A DNA stretch of 64,000 bases from Candidatus Accumulibacter propinquus. GTDB taxonomy: Bacteria > Pseudomonadota > Gammaproteobacteria > Burkholderiales > Rhodocyclaceae. The notes under the pieces were generated by a model. It was not told where the DNA came from and did not search any database. It saw only the letters and a list, made by a program, of their open reading frames with translations. Below, in pieces: positions 8,812-17,238 of the stretch. The stretch lies in the NCBI GenBank assembly GCA_016714935.1, contig JADKBU010000013.1:1-64000 (forward strand). The letters are read 5' to 3'. Both the position numbers and the translations under genes were made by a program. Every line of letters begins with the position of its first letter. Within the stretch, counting starts at the first letter, position 1.

Positions 8812-9524
8812 AGCTCCTGTAGCTCCCTGAAAATCCTGCGGCTGGCGAGTGTCTTGCCGCCTGTGTAGTGGCCGATCAGCGTGCGCATCAGTTGCTTGGC
8901 TTCGGCCAGCGTGCGGGGATCGGAGAAATCCTCACGCGCGAGATCGATCAGCGTTCTGCCGCTGACCGCGAGTGTTGAACTGCCAGGGCTGGACAGTCGC
9001 ACCGGACCGCGTTCGATCTCGTACGCGTAGTGTGCGTCAGCGTCGACGGCGGTTCCGGTGGCGTCGCTTTCCAGCGTCAGACCGTAGCCAAGTTCCTGCA
9101 ACAGCGCTCGCTCGAAGCAGCGCAAGGCCGATTCCTGCGCGCCATCGGCAATACGACGCAGGGTGTCGGCGTAGACCGAGAACAGTCGTGTGTGCGCGTC
9201 TTCACGAGGCAGCAGGTGCATCAGCAACTCGTTGAGATAGTAGCCGCAGAACAGGGACTTGCCCGTCAGCAGCGGCTGCCCTCCCTGCCACTCGGCTTTC
9301 ATCAGTGTGTGTACCTCACCGCGGCCTGCCCAGCCCAGTTCGAGCGGCTGAAAGGCAAGCAATACGCCGCGCATGACCGAGCGTGGTCGCCGGGCACCCC
9401 GTGCCAGCAGCGCGAGACGACCATGGTCGCGCGAGAAGACGTCGACGATCAGGCTGGTCTCGCTGTAGGGGTAGGCGTGCAGAACGAAAGCCGGTTGACC
9501 GTCGACCTTGTGCCGCTGATTCAC
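8808..9524 (-). CDS. recO: DNA repair protein RecO
   Basis: Helps load RecA onto SSB-coated gaps in the RecFOR pathway and anneals complementary strands. The 238-residue protein begins with an OB-fold region (AFVLHAYPYSETSLIVDVFS, then GRLALLARGARR) and continues with the helical C-domain containing CGYYLNELLMHLLPRED. The zinc-binding cysteines seen in some RecO proteins are not evident. It follows era by 38 bp and is coupled to pdxJ. Confidence 0.95.
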   Translation of the reverse strand: MNQRHKVDGQPAFVLHAYPYSETSLIVDVFSRDHGRLALLARGARRPRSVMRGVLLAFQPLELGWAGRGEVHTLMKAEWQGGQPLLTGKSLFCGYYLNELLMHLLPREDAHTRLFSVYADTLRRIADGAQESALRCFERALLQELGYGLTLESDATGTAVDADAHYAYEIERGPVRLSSPGSSTLAVSGRTLIDLAREDFSDPRTLAEAKQLMRTLIGHYTGGKTLASRRIFRELQEL

Positions 9525-9562
9525 TGCCCGACTCGTTCGCCAGCCATCAGCGAGTCCACGCT

Positions 9563-10447
9563 CTAATCGTAGCCAAGCGTCTTGAGCATGCGCTCATCGT
9601 CGGCCCAGCCTGACTTGACCTTGACAAAGACTTCGAGAAAAACCGCACCGTCGAACATCCGCTCCATGTCCTGCCTGGCCTCGGAGGCAATTCGTTTGAC
9701 CATCTCTCCACCCTTGCCGATGATGATCGACTTGTGTCCCTCGCGGTCGACGAGGATCGCGGCGCTGATGCGCCGCAGAGCCCCGTCGACGACGAACTTC
9801 TCGACCTCGACAGCCGCCCCATAGGGCAACTCGTCGCCGATCAGGCGAAACAGCTTCTCGCGAATGTATTCGGCGGCCAGGAATCTCTCGCTGCGATCGG
9901 TGATCTCGTCCTCCGCAAAGAGGAATTCCTGATTCGGCAGGTGCTTGCGCGTCTCGGCGAGCAAGGCGTCGAGTTGCGCGCCGCGCATGGCGCTGACCGG
10001 CACGATCGCCGCAAAATCACCCTCGGCACCAAGTCGAGCGAGAAATGGCAGCAGTTGGGTCTTGTCCTTTACCTGGTCGATCTTGTTGACCACGATGATC
10101 ACTGGAAAATCAACAGGAACGAGTTGACGCACGGCCCGGTCGCGATCGTCAAAGCGGCCGGCCTCGACCACGAACAGGACGACATCCACCTCGGCGAGCG
10201 CCTGCCTGACGCCACGGTTCATCACCCGATTCAGTGCGTTGCCATGGCGGGTCTGAAATCCGGGCGTATCGACGAAGACGTACTGGGCATCCGGCTTGGT
10301 GAGGATGCCCATGATGCGGTGCCGGGTCGTCTGCGCGCGTTGCGAGACAATGCTGACTTTCTCGCCTACCAGTTGGTTCAATAGCGTCGACTTGCCGACG
10401 TTCGGGCGGCCGACGATGGCGATTTGTCCTGATCGTAGCTCGCTCAT
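9563..10447 (-). CDS. era: GTPase Era
   Basis: An essential GTPase in 16S rRNA maturation and 30S assembly. The 294-residue protein has G1 GRPNVGKST, G3 DTPGFQ, G4 NKID and, in the C-terminal half, the KH RNA-binding domain with IIGKGGEMVKRIASEARQ. The start codon overlaps the rnc stop by 4 bp (ATGA), matching the conserved rnc-era pairing. Confidence 0.98.
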   Translation of the reverse strand: MSELRSGQIAIVGRPNVGKSTLLNQLVGEKVSIVSQRAQTTRHRIMGILTKPDAQYVFVDTPGFQTRHGNALNRVMNRGVRQALAEVDVVLFVVEAGRFDDRDRAVRQLVPVDFPVIIVVNKIDQVKDKTQLLPFLARLGAEGDFAAIVPVSAMRGAQLDALLAETRKHLPNQEFLFAEDEITDRSERFLAAEYIREKLFRLIGDELPYGAAVEVEKFVVDGALRRISAAILVDREGHKSIIIGKGGEMVKRIASEARQDMERMFDGAVFLEVFVKVKSGWADDERMLKTLGYD

Positions 10448-11115
10448 CGCTTCTCCAGGGCTACCAGTGCTCGTTCGGCGGCCATTTGCTCGGCAGCACG
10501 GCGGTTCGCCCCGCGGCCCTCGGTATGGATCTTGAAGGCTTCGATCACACAGACGACTTTGAACTGCTGCGCATGCGCCTCGCCCTCGGTGGCGGCCAGC
10601 GTGTATTTTGGCAGGGCCAGTCGCATGCCCTGGAGATGCTCCTGCAAACGCGTCTTGGCGTCCTTGATACCCTGGTCGGGAGTGAGTTGGTCAAGGACAC
10701 TTTCGTATACCCGCATGACGACTGCTGCGGCGGCGTCGAAACCCGCGTCCAGCCACAACGCGCCGAACAACGCCTCGAGGGCGTCGGCGAGAATCGACGG
10801 CCGTTGCTGTCCGCCGCTTTTTTGCTCTCCCTCGCCAAGGCGAAGACAGTCGCCCAGGGCCAGGGCCAAAGCCTGTTGATGCAGACTGTCCTGGCGCACC
10901 AGGTTGGCCCGCAGTCGCGACAGGTCGCCTTCGGGAAGCATCGGATAGCGTTCGAACAGGCAGCGCGCGATGACCGCATTGAGAATCGCGTCACCGAGGA
11001 ATTCGAGTCGCTCGTTGTGGGGGGAGCTATAGCTGCGGTGCGTCAGCGCCGTGAGCAGCAGCGCACGATCGTGGAACGTATAACCGAGCGACTGCTCAAG
11101 TCGGGAAGCGGTCAT
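10444..11115 (-). CDS. rnc: Ribonuclease III
   Basis: A 223-residue double-strand-specific endoribonuclease for rRNA processing and mRNA turnover. The signature ERLEFLGDAILN (residues 35-46) and the second metal-site motif DALEALFGALWLD are intact. A double-stranded-RNA-binding domain with the conserved final GRGANRRAAEQMAAERAL follows. The ATG at 11115 overlaps the stop of the upstream DUF4845 gene by 4 bp, which fixes the start. Confidence 0.97.
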   Translation of the reverse strand: MTASRLEQSLGYTFHDRALLLTALTHRSYSSPHNERLEFLGDAILNAVIARCLFERYPMLPEGDLSRLRANLVRQDSLHQQALALALGDCLRLGEGEQKSGGQQRPSILADALEALFGALWLDAGFDAAAAVVMRVYESVLDQLTPDQGIKDAKTRLQEHLQGMRLALPKYTLAATEGEAHAQQFKVVCVIEAFKIHTEGRGANRRAAEQMAAERALVALEKR

Positions 11116-11477
11116 TGGCCGTAGTTTCGTCCCGACGACGAGCCGCGAAAGTCGATCAGCAGGCTGACATTTCCGGCCAGGGGAATGCGCTTCTCGTAGG
11201 CAAAAGCAATCACCACCTGATTCTCTTCCTTGAAAATGTCCAGTTCCGCTGGCGCGAGGGTCTTGATGTGTTCGACCTCGGCATATTTGCCAAACGCCTG
11301 CCGAAGTTCCGCCACCGTCTTGCCGCCGGACTCTGCGGCCACTGCCTTGACCGCCTGTCTGATCTTGTAGTAATCCATGACCTCGGGCAGGACCCTGATC
11401 ACGAGAATGGCCACCAGGGTAATCACCACGCCCCAGACCAGCAGGGCCGAAAGTGCCAGACCGCGCTGACGATTCAT
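11112..11477 (-). CDS. DUF4845 membrane-anchored protein
   Basis: A 121-residue protein with one N-terminal membrane segment (ALLVWGVVITLVAILVIRVL) and a soluble remainder outside. It belongs to the DUF4845 family, usually found between lepB and rnc in beta- and gammaproteobacteria, as here. The function is not established. Coupled to rnc by a 4-bp overlap and preceded by lepB with a 12-bp gap. Confidence 0.9.
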   Translation of the reverse strand: MNRQRGLALSALLVWGVVITLVAILVIRVLPEVMDYYKIRQAVKAVAAESGGKTVAELRQAFGKYAEVEHIKTLAPAELDIFKEENQVVIAFAYEKRIPLAGNVSLLIDFRGSSSGRNYGQ

Positions 11478-11489
11478 AGCTTCCGCTCC

Positions 11490-12278
11490 TTACTTGAACG
11501 AACCAATCCGTTTGAAGTCCCCGAAGTTCAACCAGATGAAGAAAGCCTTCCCGACGATGTTCTCTTCCGGAACGAAGCCCCAGAAGCGACTGTCGCGGCT
11601 GTTGTCGCGATTGTCTCCCATCATGAAGTAGTGTCCGGCGGGGACCTTGCAGAGCACGCCGAGCGCATTGTAGGAACAATCCTGGCGGTTGGGGAACTGC
11701 GCCGGACCGGGGACATACGCTGGTGCTTCGGCATCATTGAGCGTCCGGTACTCGGTATCCTCAAGCTTCTCGGCGAACTGTCGCGAATAGTACAGTCGTT
11801 CGGGGTGCAGGTAGTCTTCCAGGCGCTTGGTCGGTACCGGCTGGCCGTTGATGGTCAGCCGCTTGTTCTGGTAGGCAACGGTGTCACCGGGGATACCGAC
11901 GACCCGCTTGATGTAGTCGAGGGAGGGATCCTCGGGATAGCGAAAGACCATCACGTCGCCACGTTGCGGGCTGTTGATGTCGATAAGCTTCCAGTTCACC
12001 ACCGGCAAACGGATGCCATAGGTGTACTTGTTGACCAGAATGAAATCGCCGACCTGCAAGGTGGGAATCATCGAGCCCGAGGGAATCTTGAAGGGCTCGA
12101 CGAGAAACGAACGGAGCATGAAAACGACCAGAATGACCGGGAAAAAACTGGCCCCGTATTCCACCCACCACGGGTCCTTGGCGCCGGCCGGACGACGCTG
12201 GCGCAGGACAAGGGCGTCTGCCGCCCAGATCGCGCCGCTGACCAGCAGCAGGATCAACAGGATCAATGCAAAATTCAC
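11490..12278 (-). CDS. lepB: Signal peptidase I
   Basis: Cleaves signal peptides of exported proteins at the periplasmic face of the inner membrane. The protein has two N-terminal membrane segments, the serine box PSGSMIPTLQVGDF, the lysine box RGDVMVFRYP with YIKRVVGIPGD, and the conserved GDNRDNSRDSRFWG. The GTG start at 12278 is preferred: it sits 9 nt after an AAGGAG and directly precedes the hydrophobic NFALILLILLLVSG segment, giving 262 residues. It follows lepA by 14 bp. Confidence 0.95.
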   Translation of the reverse strand: MNFALILLILLLVSGAIWAADALVLRQRRPAGAKDPWWVEYGASFFPVILVVFMLRSFLVEPFKIPSGSMIPTLQVGDFILVNKYTYGIRLPVVNWKLIDINSPQRGDVMVFRYPEDPSLDYIKRVVGIPGDTVAYQNKRLTINGQPVPTKRLEDYLHPERLYYSRQFAEKLEDTEYRTLNDAEAPAYVPGPAQFPNRQDCSYNALGVLCKVPAGHYFMMGDNRDNSRDSRFWGFVPEENIVGKAFFIWLNFGDFKRIGSFK

Positions 12279-12292
12279 TGGCTCGCTCTCCT

Positions 12293-14089
12293 TTACTTGC
12301 CGACACGCAACACAGCAAGGAAAGCCTCCTGTGGAATCTCGACAGACCCGACCTGCTTCATGCGTTTCTTCCCTGCCTTCTGCTTTTCGAGCAGTTTCTT
12401 CTTGCGCGTGATGTCGCCCCCGTAACACTTGGCGAGTACATCCTTGCGCATGGCCTTGACGTTTTCGCGGGCGATGATGTTGGCGCCGATCGCTGCCTGG
12501 ATGGCGACATCGTACATCTGACGCGGAATCAGCTCACGCATCTTGGCAGCCAGTTCGCGTCCGCGATAGACCGAGTTGGCGCGATGCAGGATGACCGAAA
12601 GGGCATCGACGCGCTCGCCGTTGATCAGCACGTCAAGCTTGACGACGTCGGCCGCGCGGTATTCCTTGAAGTCGTAATCGAGCGAAGCGTAGCCGCGCGA
12701 GACGGACTTCAGGCGGTCGAAGAAATCCATGACCACTTCGGCCATTGGCATCTCATACACGAGTTGCACCTGGCGACCGTGGTAGGTCATGTCGACCTGA
12801 TTGCCGCGCTTTTGATTGCACAAGGTGATGACGTTGCCGAGATAATCCTGTGGAACGAATATCGTGGTGACGATGATCGGTTCACGGATCTCCTCGATCT
12901 TCGACAGTTCCGGGAGCTTGGCGGGGTTTTCGACACTGACCAGGCTGCCGTCACGCAACAGGACTTCGTAGACTACGGTTGGCGCTGTGGTGATCAGGTC
13001 CTGATCGAACTCGCGTTCGAGACGTTCCTGGACGATCTCCATATGCAGCAACCCGAGGAAGCCGCAGCGGAATCCGAAACCCAGCGCTTGCGAAACTTCG
13101 GGCTCGTAGCGCAGTGAGGCATCGTTGAGCTTCAACTTTTCCAGCGCCTCGCGCAGCGAATCGTACTGATTGGACTCGACGGGGTAAAGTCCCGCGAAAA
13201 CCTGTGACTTGATTTCCTTGAATCCCGGCAAGGCCTGCTCTGCCGGTCGGTCAAGCAGGGTGACCGTGTCCCCGACCTTGGCGGCCTGCAGTTCCTTGAT
13301 CCCGGAGATGATGTAACCGACCTCGCCGGCACGCAGGACGTCGCGAACGACCGCCTTTGGGGTAAATACGCCGAGCTGTTCGCAAAGGTGCGTCGATCCG
13401 GTGGCCATCAGGCGAATCCTGTCCTTCGGTCGTAGCGTGCCATCGAAGACGCGAACCAGCATGACCACTCCGACGTAGTTGTCGAACCAGGCGTCGACCA
13501 GCAAGGCTTTGAGAGGCGCGTCGGCATCACCCGTGGGCGGCGGGATACGTTCGATGATCGCTTCCAGGATGTCCTCGACGCCGAGTCCGGTCTTTGCCGA
13601 GGCGAGCACGGCTTCGGAGGCGTCGATGCCGATCACATCCTCGATTTCCTGCCGGGCATTCTCCGGCGTTGCCGACGGCAGGTCCACCTTGTTCAGCACC
13701 GGCAGCACGTCGACACCAAGCTCGATTGCGGTGTAGCAGTTGGCGACGGTCTGAGCTTCTACCCCCTGCGACGCATCGACGACCAGCAAGGCTCCCTCGC
13801 AGGCGGACAGGGAGCGCGACACCTCGTAGGAAAAATCGACGTGTCCCGGGGTGTCGATCAGGTTCAGGTTGTAGATCTCGCCGCTGCGTGCGCGGTATTG
13901 CAGCGCCGCGGTCTGTGCCTTGATGGTGATGCCGCGTTCGCGCTCGATATCCATCGAGTCCAGCACCTGCGCCTCCATCTCGCGATCGGACAGCCCTCCG
14001 CAGAGATGGATGATACGGTCGGCAAGCGTCGACTTGCCGTGATCGATATGCGCGATGATGGAAAAATTGCGGATGTGTTGCATGGACAT
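12293..14089 (-). CDS. lepA: Elongation factor 4 (LepA), back-translocating GTPase
   Basis: A 598-residue ribosome-binding GTPase. Motifs seen: G1 AHIDHGKSTLADR, switch region RERGITIKAQ, G3 DTPGHVDF and G4 NKVD, followed by the EF-G-like domains and the LepA-specific C-terminal domain ending in KAGKKRMKQVGSVEIPQEAF. It heads the operon lepA-lepB-DUF4845-rnc-era-recO-pdxJ-acpS-nagZ. A terminator for the upstream transcription unit lies about 35 bp before its start, so its own promoter must overlap or follow that hairpin. Confidence 0.98.
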   Translation of the reverse strand: MSMQHIRNFSIIAHIDHGKSTLADRIIHLCGGLSDREMEAQVLDSMDIERERGITIKAQTAALQYRARSGEIYNLNLIDTPGHVDFSYEVSRSLSACEGALLVVDASQGVEAQTVANCYTAIELGVDVLPVLNKVDLPSATPENARQEIEDVIGIDASEAVLASAKTGLGVEDILEAIIERIPPPTGDADAPLKALLVDAWFDNYVGVVMLVRVFDGTLRPKDRIRLMATGSTHLCEQLGVFTPKAVVRDVLRAGEVGYIISGIKELQAAKVGDTVTLLDRPAEQALPGFKEIKSQVFAGLYPVESNQYDSLREALEKLKLNDASLRYEPEVSQALGFGFRCGFLGLLHMEIVQERLEREFDQDLITTAPTVVYEVLLRDGSLVSVENPAKLPELSKIEEIREPIIVTTIFVPQDYLGNVITLCNQKRGNQVDMTYHGRQVQLVYEMPMAEVVMDFFDRLKSVSRGYASLDYDFKEYRAADVVKLDVLINGERVDALSVILHRANSVYRGRELAAKMRELIPRQMYDVAIQAAIGANIIARENVKAMRKDVLAKCYGGDITRKKKLLEKQKAGKKRMKQVGSVEIPQEAFLAVLRVGK

Positions 14090-14120
14090 CGTGTGGGCTC
14101 CGTTGCTACCGAGCCGTCCC

Positions 14121-14149
14121 TGAAAAAAAGGGTGCCAGCGAGCACCCTT
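14121..14149 (-). terminator. Rho-independent terminator of the rpoE-mucD operon
   Basis: On the minus strand an 8-bp perfect stem AAGGGTGC / GCACCCTT (14142-14149 with 14128-14135) encloses a 6-nt loop and is followed by a run of seven T residues. It lies 27 bp past the glutaredoxin-like gene and separates the stress operon from lepA. Confidence 0.85.
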
Positions 14150-14175
14150 GGTCGAACTGCCTAGAGGGCCGGATT

Positions 14176-14427
14176 CTAGCGGATTTCACTCAAATAATCA
14201 CGGACTTTGGCAACATCGAGGAAGTAGTGGCAAAGCTCCTTGCCGTCGTGCAGGAGGACGGGAACGAGTTCGTCATAGCTGGCTTCGAGCAGCGGATCGG
14301 CGTCGATGTCGAGCACTTCGAGGTCGATAGGGAAGTCAGCCAGCAAGGCGCTGAGCGCGAGTTCCATCTCCTGGCAGAGATGGCAGTAATGACGCGAAAC
14401 CAGCGTCAGCCGGGTCGTCTCGCTCAT
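14176..14427 (-). CDS. Glutaredoxin-like protein (DUF836)
   Basis: An 83-residue thioredoxin-fold protein with a CHLC redox motif near residues 15-18 (SRHYCHLCQEMELAL) and the cis-proline loop in DELVPVLLHDG. It is the last gene of the sigma-E operon. Its ATG overlaps the mucD stop by 4 bp. Homologues in this position between mucD and lepA are common in betaproteobacteria, but the redox partner is unknown. Confidence 0.88.
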   Translation of the reverse strand: MSETTRLTLVSRHYCHLCQEMELALSALLADFPIDLEVLDIDADPLLEASYDELVPVLLHDGKELCHYFLDVAKVRDYLSEIR

Positions 14428-15863
14428 TCCCGTTTCTCGGTCAACCCCTTGATGGTGACGAAGGTCTGCATCTCGCCACGGCGCACCAGCAGGGTCACAT
14501 TGGCTGTCTTGTCGAATTGCGCGAGCAAGCGATTGAACTGTTCAGCGCTCTTGATTTCGGTGCTCTCGCCGCGCGAAATCAGCGCCAGGATGACGTCGCC
14601 TGGCCGCAGGTCGGCGCGCACCGCGTTGCTGCGCACATCCTCGATGAGCAAACCGCCATTGACCTTGAGCTCGCGTTTCTGCTCTGCGGTGAGTTCCGAC
14701 ACCACCAGTCCGAGGCGATTGGCTGTCCTTTCGACCGGTCTGGTCCCTCTGTTGCTGCGTGCTGCGACCTTTTCTTCAGTGATTTCACCGACTACCACCG
14801 GCAGGTCGCGGCTGCTTCCCTTGCGCCACACCTGGACCATCACCCGGCTTCCCGGCCTGGTACTGCCGACGATGCGTGGCAAATCGCTGGAATTGACGAT
14901 GGCCTTGCCGTCGAACTTCAGGATGACATCGCCGGGCTCGATTCCCGCTTTCTCCGCCGGGCCGCCCTTTTCGACGGCGTTGACAGCTGCGCCCTGGGCT
15001 TTGCTCAAACCGAACGAGTCGGCCAGATCCTTGTTGACCTCCTGAATGACGATCCCGATGCGACCGCGGCTGACCTTGCCGCTGGCTCGCAACTGCGCCT
15101 GCACTTCCATCGCCACATCGATCGGGATGGCAAAGGAAATCCCCATGAACCCACCTGAGCGGCTATATATCTGAGAGTTCATGCCCACCACCTCACCCTT
15201 GAGGTTGAACAGTGGCCCGCCCGAATTGCCGGGATTCACCGCCGCATCGGTCTGGATGAAGGGCACGTAGTTCTCCTGTGGCAACGAGCGTCCCTTGGCG
15301 CTGACGATCCCCGCGGTCACACTGTTGTCGAAACCAAAGGGGGAACCTATCGCGACCACCCATTCGCCGACCTTGAGAGCCCCGGGATCGCCCAGACGAA
15401 CAGTCGGCAGACCCGTGGCTTCGATCTTTATCAGGGCCACATCGGTTCGCTTGTCGGTGCCGATGACCCGCGCCTTGAGTTCACGCTTGTCGGTCAGACG
15501 AACGAGGATTTCGTCTGCCGAATCGACAACGTGCGCATTGGTGAGAATATAGCCGTCGGCACTGACCACGAACCCCGAGCCGAGAGAGCGACTCTCGAAA
15601 TCGCGCGGCGCGCCGGGAAATCCCGGCATCCCCGGCTGGCGGGGAATGAAGCGCCGGAAGAACTCGTTCATCGGATCGTTTTCATCGAAAGGGAAGGGCT
15701 GTCCACCCCGCCCACTGCTGCGGGCAGTCTGGGTGGTGCTGATATTGACCACCGCCGGTCCCTGTTTTTCGACTAGTTCGGTGAAATCGGGCAGCCCCCG
15801 GTTCTGAGCCTGCGCCAGCAAGGAAAATGTCGCCAAAAGGAAAGCCGCAAGCAATTGTTTCAT
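14424..15863 (-). CDS. mucD: Periplasmic Do-type serine protease (MucD/DegP)
   Basis: A quality-control protease and chaperone for misfolded envelope proteins. The 479-residue precursor has a clear signal peptide (about 20 residues, ending QAQ). The trypsin-like triad is intact: H111 in TNAHVV, D141 in TDVALIK, S214 in GNSGGPLF. Two PDZ domains follow (GIEPGDVILKFDGK, DLRPGDVILAL). It sits in the rpoE operon after rseC, as expected for a sigma-E-controlled protease. Confidence 0.96.
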   Translation of the reverse strand: MKQLLAAFLLATFSLLAQAQNRGLPDFTELVEKQGPAVVNISTTQTARSSGRGGQPFPFDENDPMNEFFRRFIPRQPGMPGFPGAPRDFESRSLGSGFVVSADGYILTNAHVVDSADEILVRLTDKRELKARVIGTDKRTDVALIKIEATGLPTVRLGDPGALKVGEWVVAIGSPFGFDNSVTAGIVSAKGRSLPQENYVPFIQTDAAVNPGNSGGPLFNLKGEVVGMNSQIYSRSGGFMGISFAIPIDVAMEVQAQLRASGKVSRGRIGIVIQEVNKDLADSFGLSKAQGAAVNAVEKGGPAEKAGIEPGDVILKFDGKAIVNSSDLPRIVGSTRPGSRVMVQVWRKGSSRDLPVVVGEITEEKVAARSNRGTRPVERTANRLGLVVSELTAEQKRELKVNGGLLIEDVRSNAVRADLRPGDVILALISRGESTEIKSAEQFNRLLAQFDKTANVTLLVRRGEMQTFVTIKGLTEKRE

Positions 15864-15941
15864 GGCACCAAATGCCTCCTGATGTCTTTGAATATCGAAC
15901 CACCATCAAACCAGACGAAACTGCGGACACACGCCGCAAAA

Positions 15942-16358
15942 TCAAGACCGAATCGTCGGCTGCAGGTGAGGGTCACGCAAGCTCTGTCGTTGCACGCGTC
16001 GCAAACCCAGCCAGCCGACGAACAGGCCGGCAATCGCGCCGGCGATCGCGCCGGCTTCGCCGGCGCAAGCCGAGCCCGTCAGCGCTCCAGCCAGCAGCAT
16101 CAGCAGGGGAAGAGCGTAGGCATGTACGGCGCTGTGCCGAAGGGAGCCCGCGAAGACGCCAACCTGCACACGTTGACCGACCGCGCAGTGGTCGGGATTG
16201 GGCACCCGGAAAGTGCGCGGTGTGCTGCAGAACAATTTGCCGTGGATGTTGCCACCACAGCCGCCCGGTTCCCCGCAGCGACCGCAACCGGCTTCGTCCA
16301 TGCGTATCGTCGCATGATCGCCGTCAACAGCAGTAATCGTTCCCCACGCCTCGGTCAT
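15942..16358 (-). CDS. rseC: RseC/MucC family sigma-E regulator
   Basis: A 138-residue protein with an N-terminal cysteine-rich segment (CGRCGEPGGCGG), then two hydrophobic membrane segments (ALPLLMLLAGALTGSACAG and IAGAIAGLFVGWLGL). This is the RseC/MucC architecture, linked to positive control of sigma-E and to SoxR reduction. The ATG at 16358 is preferred over an in-frame TTG one codon earlier but one. The ATG shares a base with the stop of the preceding 29-codon stub (TGATG), so the two are translationally coupled. Confidence 0.88.
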   Translation of the reverse strand: MTEAWGTITAVDGDHATIRMDEAGCGRCGEPGGCGGNIHGKLFCSTPRTFRVPNPDHCAVGQRVQVGVFAGSLRHSAVHAYALPLLMLLAGALTGSACAGEAGAIAGAIAGLFVGWLGLRRVQRQSLRDPHLQPTIRS

Positions 16359-16447
16359 CAACAGGGTACGCTCACGACATGTCCTTGCTCACCGCCGCTA
16401 TAAAGGTCCAGTTCGCCATCCATCAGTGCCGACAGTTGTTCAGTCAT
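16358..16447 (-). pseudogene. rseA: Remnant of the anti-sigma factor gene rseA (29 codons)
   Basis: Directly after rpoE, a ribosome site AGGTGG and an ATG at 16447 open a frame whose first 14 residues, MTEQLSALMDGELD, match the start of RseA-type anti-sigma-E factors. After that the frame reads LYSGGEQGHVVSVPC and stops. RseA is normally close to 200 residues with a membrane segment, and rseB normally follows. Only about 90 bp separate rpoE from rseC here, so nearly all of rseA and all of rseB are absent. Either a real deletion or an assembly collapse would explain this. Confidence 0.72.
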
Positions 16448-16449
16448 GG

Positions 16450-17049
16450 CTACCACCTGCGATCGGCAGAGGTATCGAGTAGCGGCCGCAGCTTCTCGGC
16501 GACCGCCTCGCGCGCGCGGAAGATTCGCGAACGCACCGTGCCGATCGGACAACGCATCGCCTCAGCAATTTCCTCGTAACTCAAACCTTCGATCTCACGC
16601 AGCACGATGGCGCTACGCAACTCCTCTGGCAGGGCAGCCATGGCCGCATTGATCGTTTCCCCGGTCTGCTTGGACTGCAGCAGGCTTTCCGGGGTGTTGA
16701 TGTCGCGTAGGCGGCCGGCATCCTCAAAACCTTCGGCTTCTTCGGCGTCGAATTCGGTCGATGTCGGCGCGCGGCGTCCCTGGGCGACGAGATAGTTCTT
16801 GGCGGTGTTGATCGCAATCCGGTACAGCCAGGTATAGAACGCACTGTCACCACGAAACGCGGGCAGCGCCCGATAAGCCTTGATGAACGCTTCCTGCGCA
16901 ACGTCCTCGACCTCGGACTGGTCGCGTATGAAGCGCGACAACAAACGTGCGACCTTGCGCTGGTATTTCGCTACCAGCAACTCGAACGCATGTTTATCGC
17001 CCGCCTGTGCGCGTTCGACCAGCAGGTGGTCAATTTCGCGTTCGCTCAT
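16450..17049 (-). CDS. rpoE: RNA polymerase sigma-E factor (RpoE/AlgU)
   Basis: A 199-residue ECF sigma factor for envelope stress. Region 2 is seen in DVAQEAFIKAYRALPAFRGD and FYTWLYRIAINTAKNYL; region 4 in LPEELRSAIVLREIEGLSYE with the helix-turn-helix EEIAEAMRCPIGTVRSRIFRA. Length is normal. It heads the stress operon, but the anti-sigma gene that should follow is reduced to a stub, so control of its activity may be altered. Confidence 0.96.
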   Translation of the reverse strand: MSEREIDHLLVERAQAGDKHAFELLVAKYQRKVARLLSRFIRDQSEVEDVAQEAFIKAYRALPAFRGDSAFYTWLYRIAINTAKNYLVAQGRRAPTSTEFDAEEAEGFEDAGRLRDINTPESLLQSKQTGETINAAMAALPEELRSAIVLREIEGLSYEEIAEAMRCPIGTVRSRIFRAREAVAEKLRPLLDTSADRRW

Positions 17050-17238
17050 GCTCTGTGGTTTTCCTGTGGCATCCGGATATCGTCATTTGCGCCGAAGTAT
17101 AGCGCAAGCGTCGAACCGCCAGCGTAACAGTGCATGACCGCTGGTTCTGACCGGCGTCCGCCTAGAATGGTTCGGGCCGGTGCCTGCGCTGTCGCCCTGT
17201 TGCCGCGCGGGCAGGGGCTCTGTCGAGTGCCGAGTGGG

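Noticed and set aside
11115..12425. 436-codon plus-strand frame opposite lepB, the DUF4845 gene and part of lepA
   Set aside because: Shadow of three recognised genes, no ribosome site.
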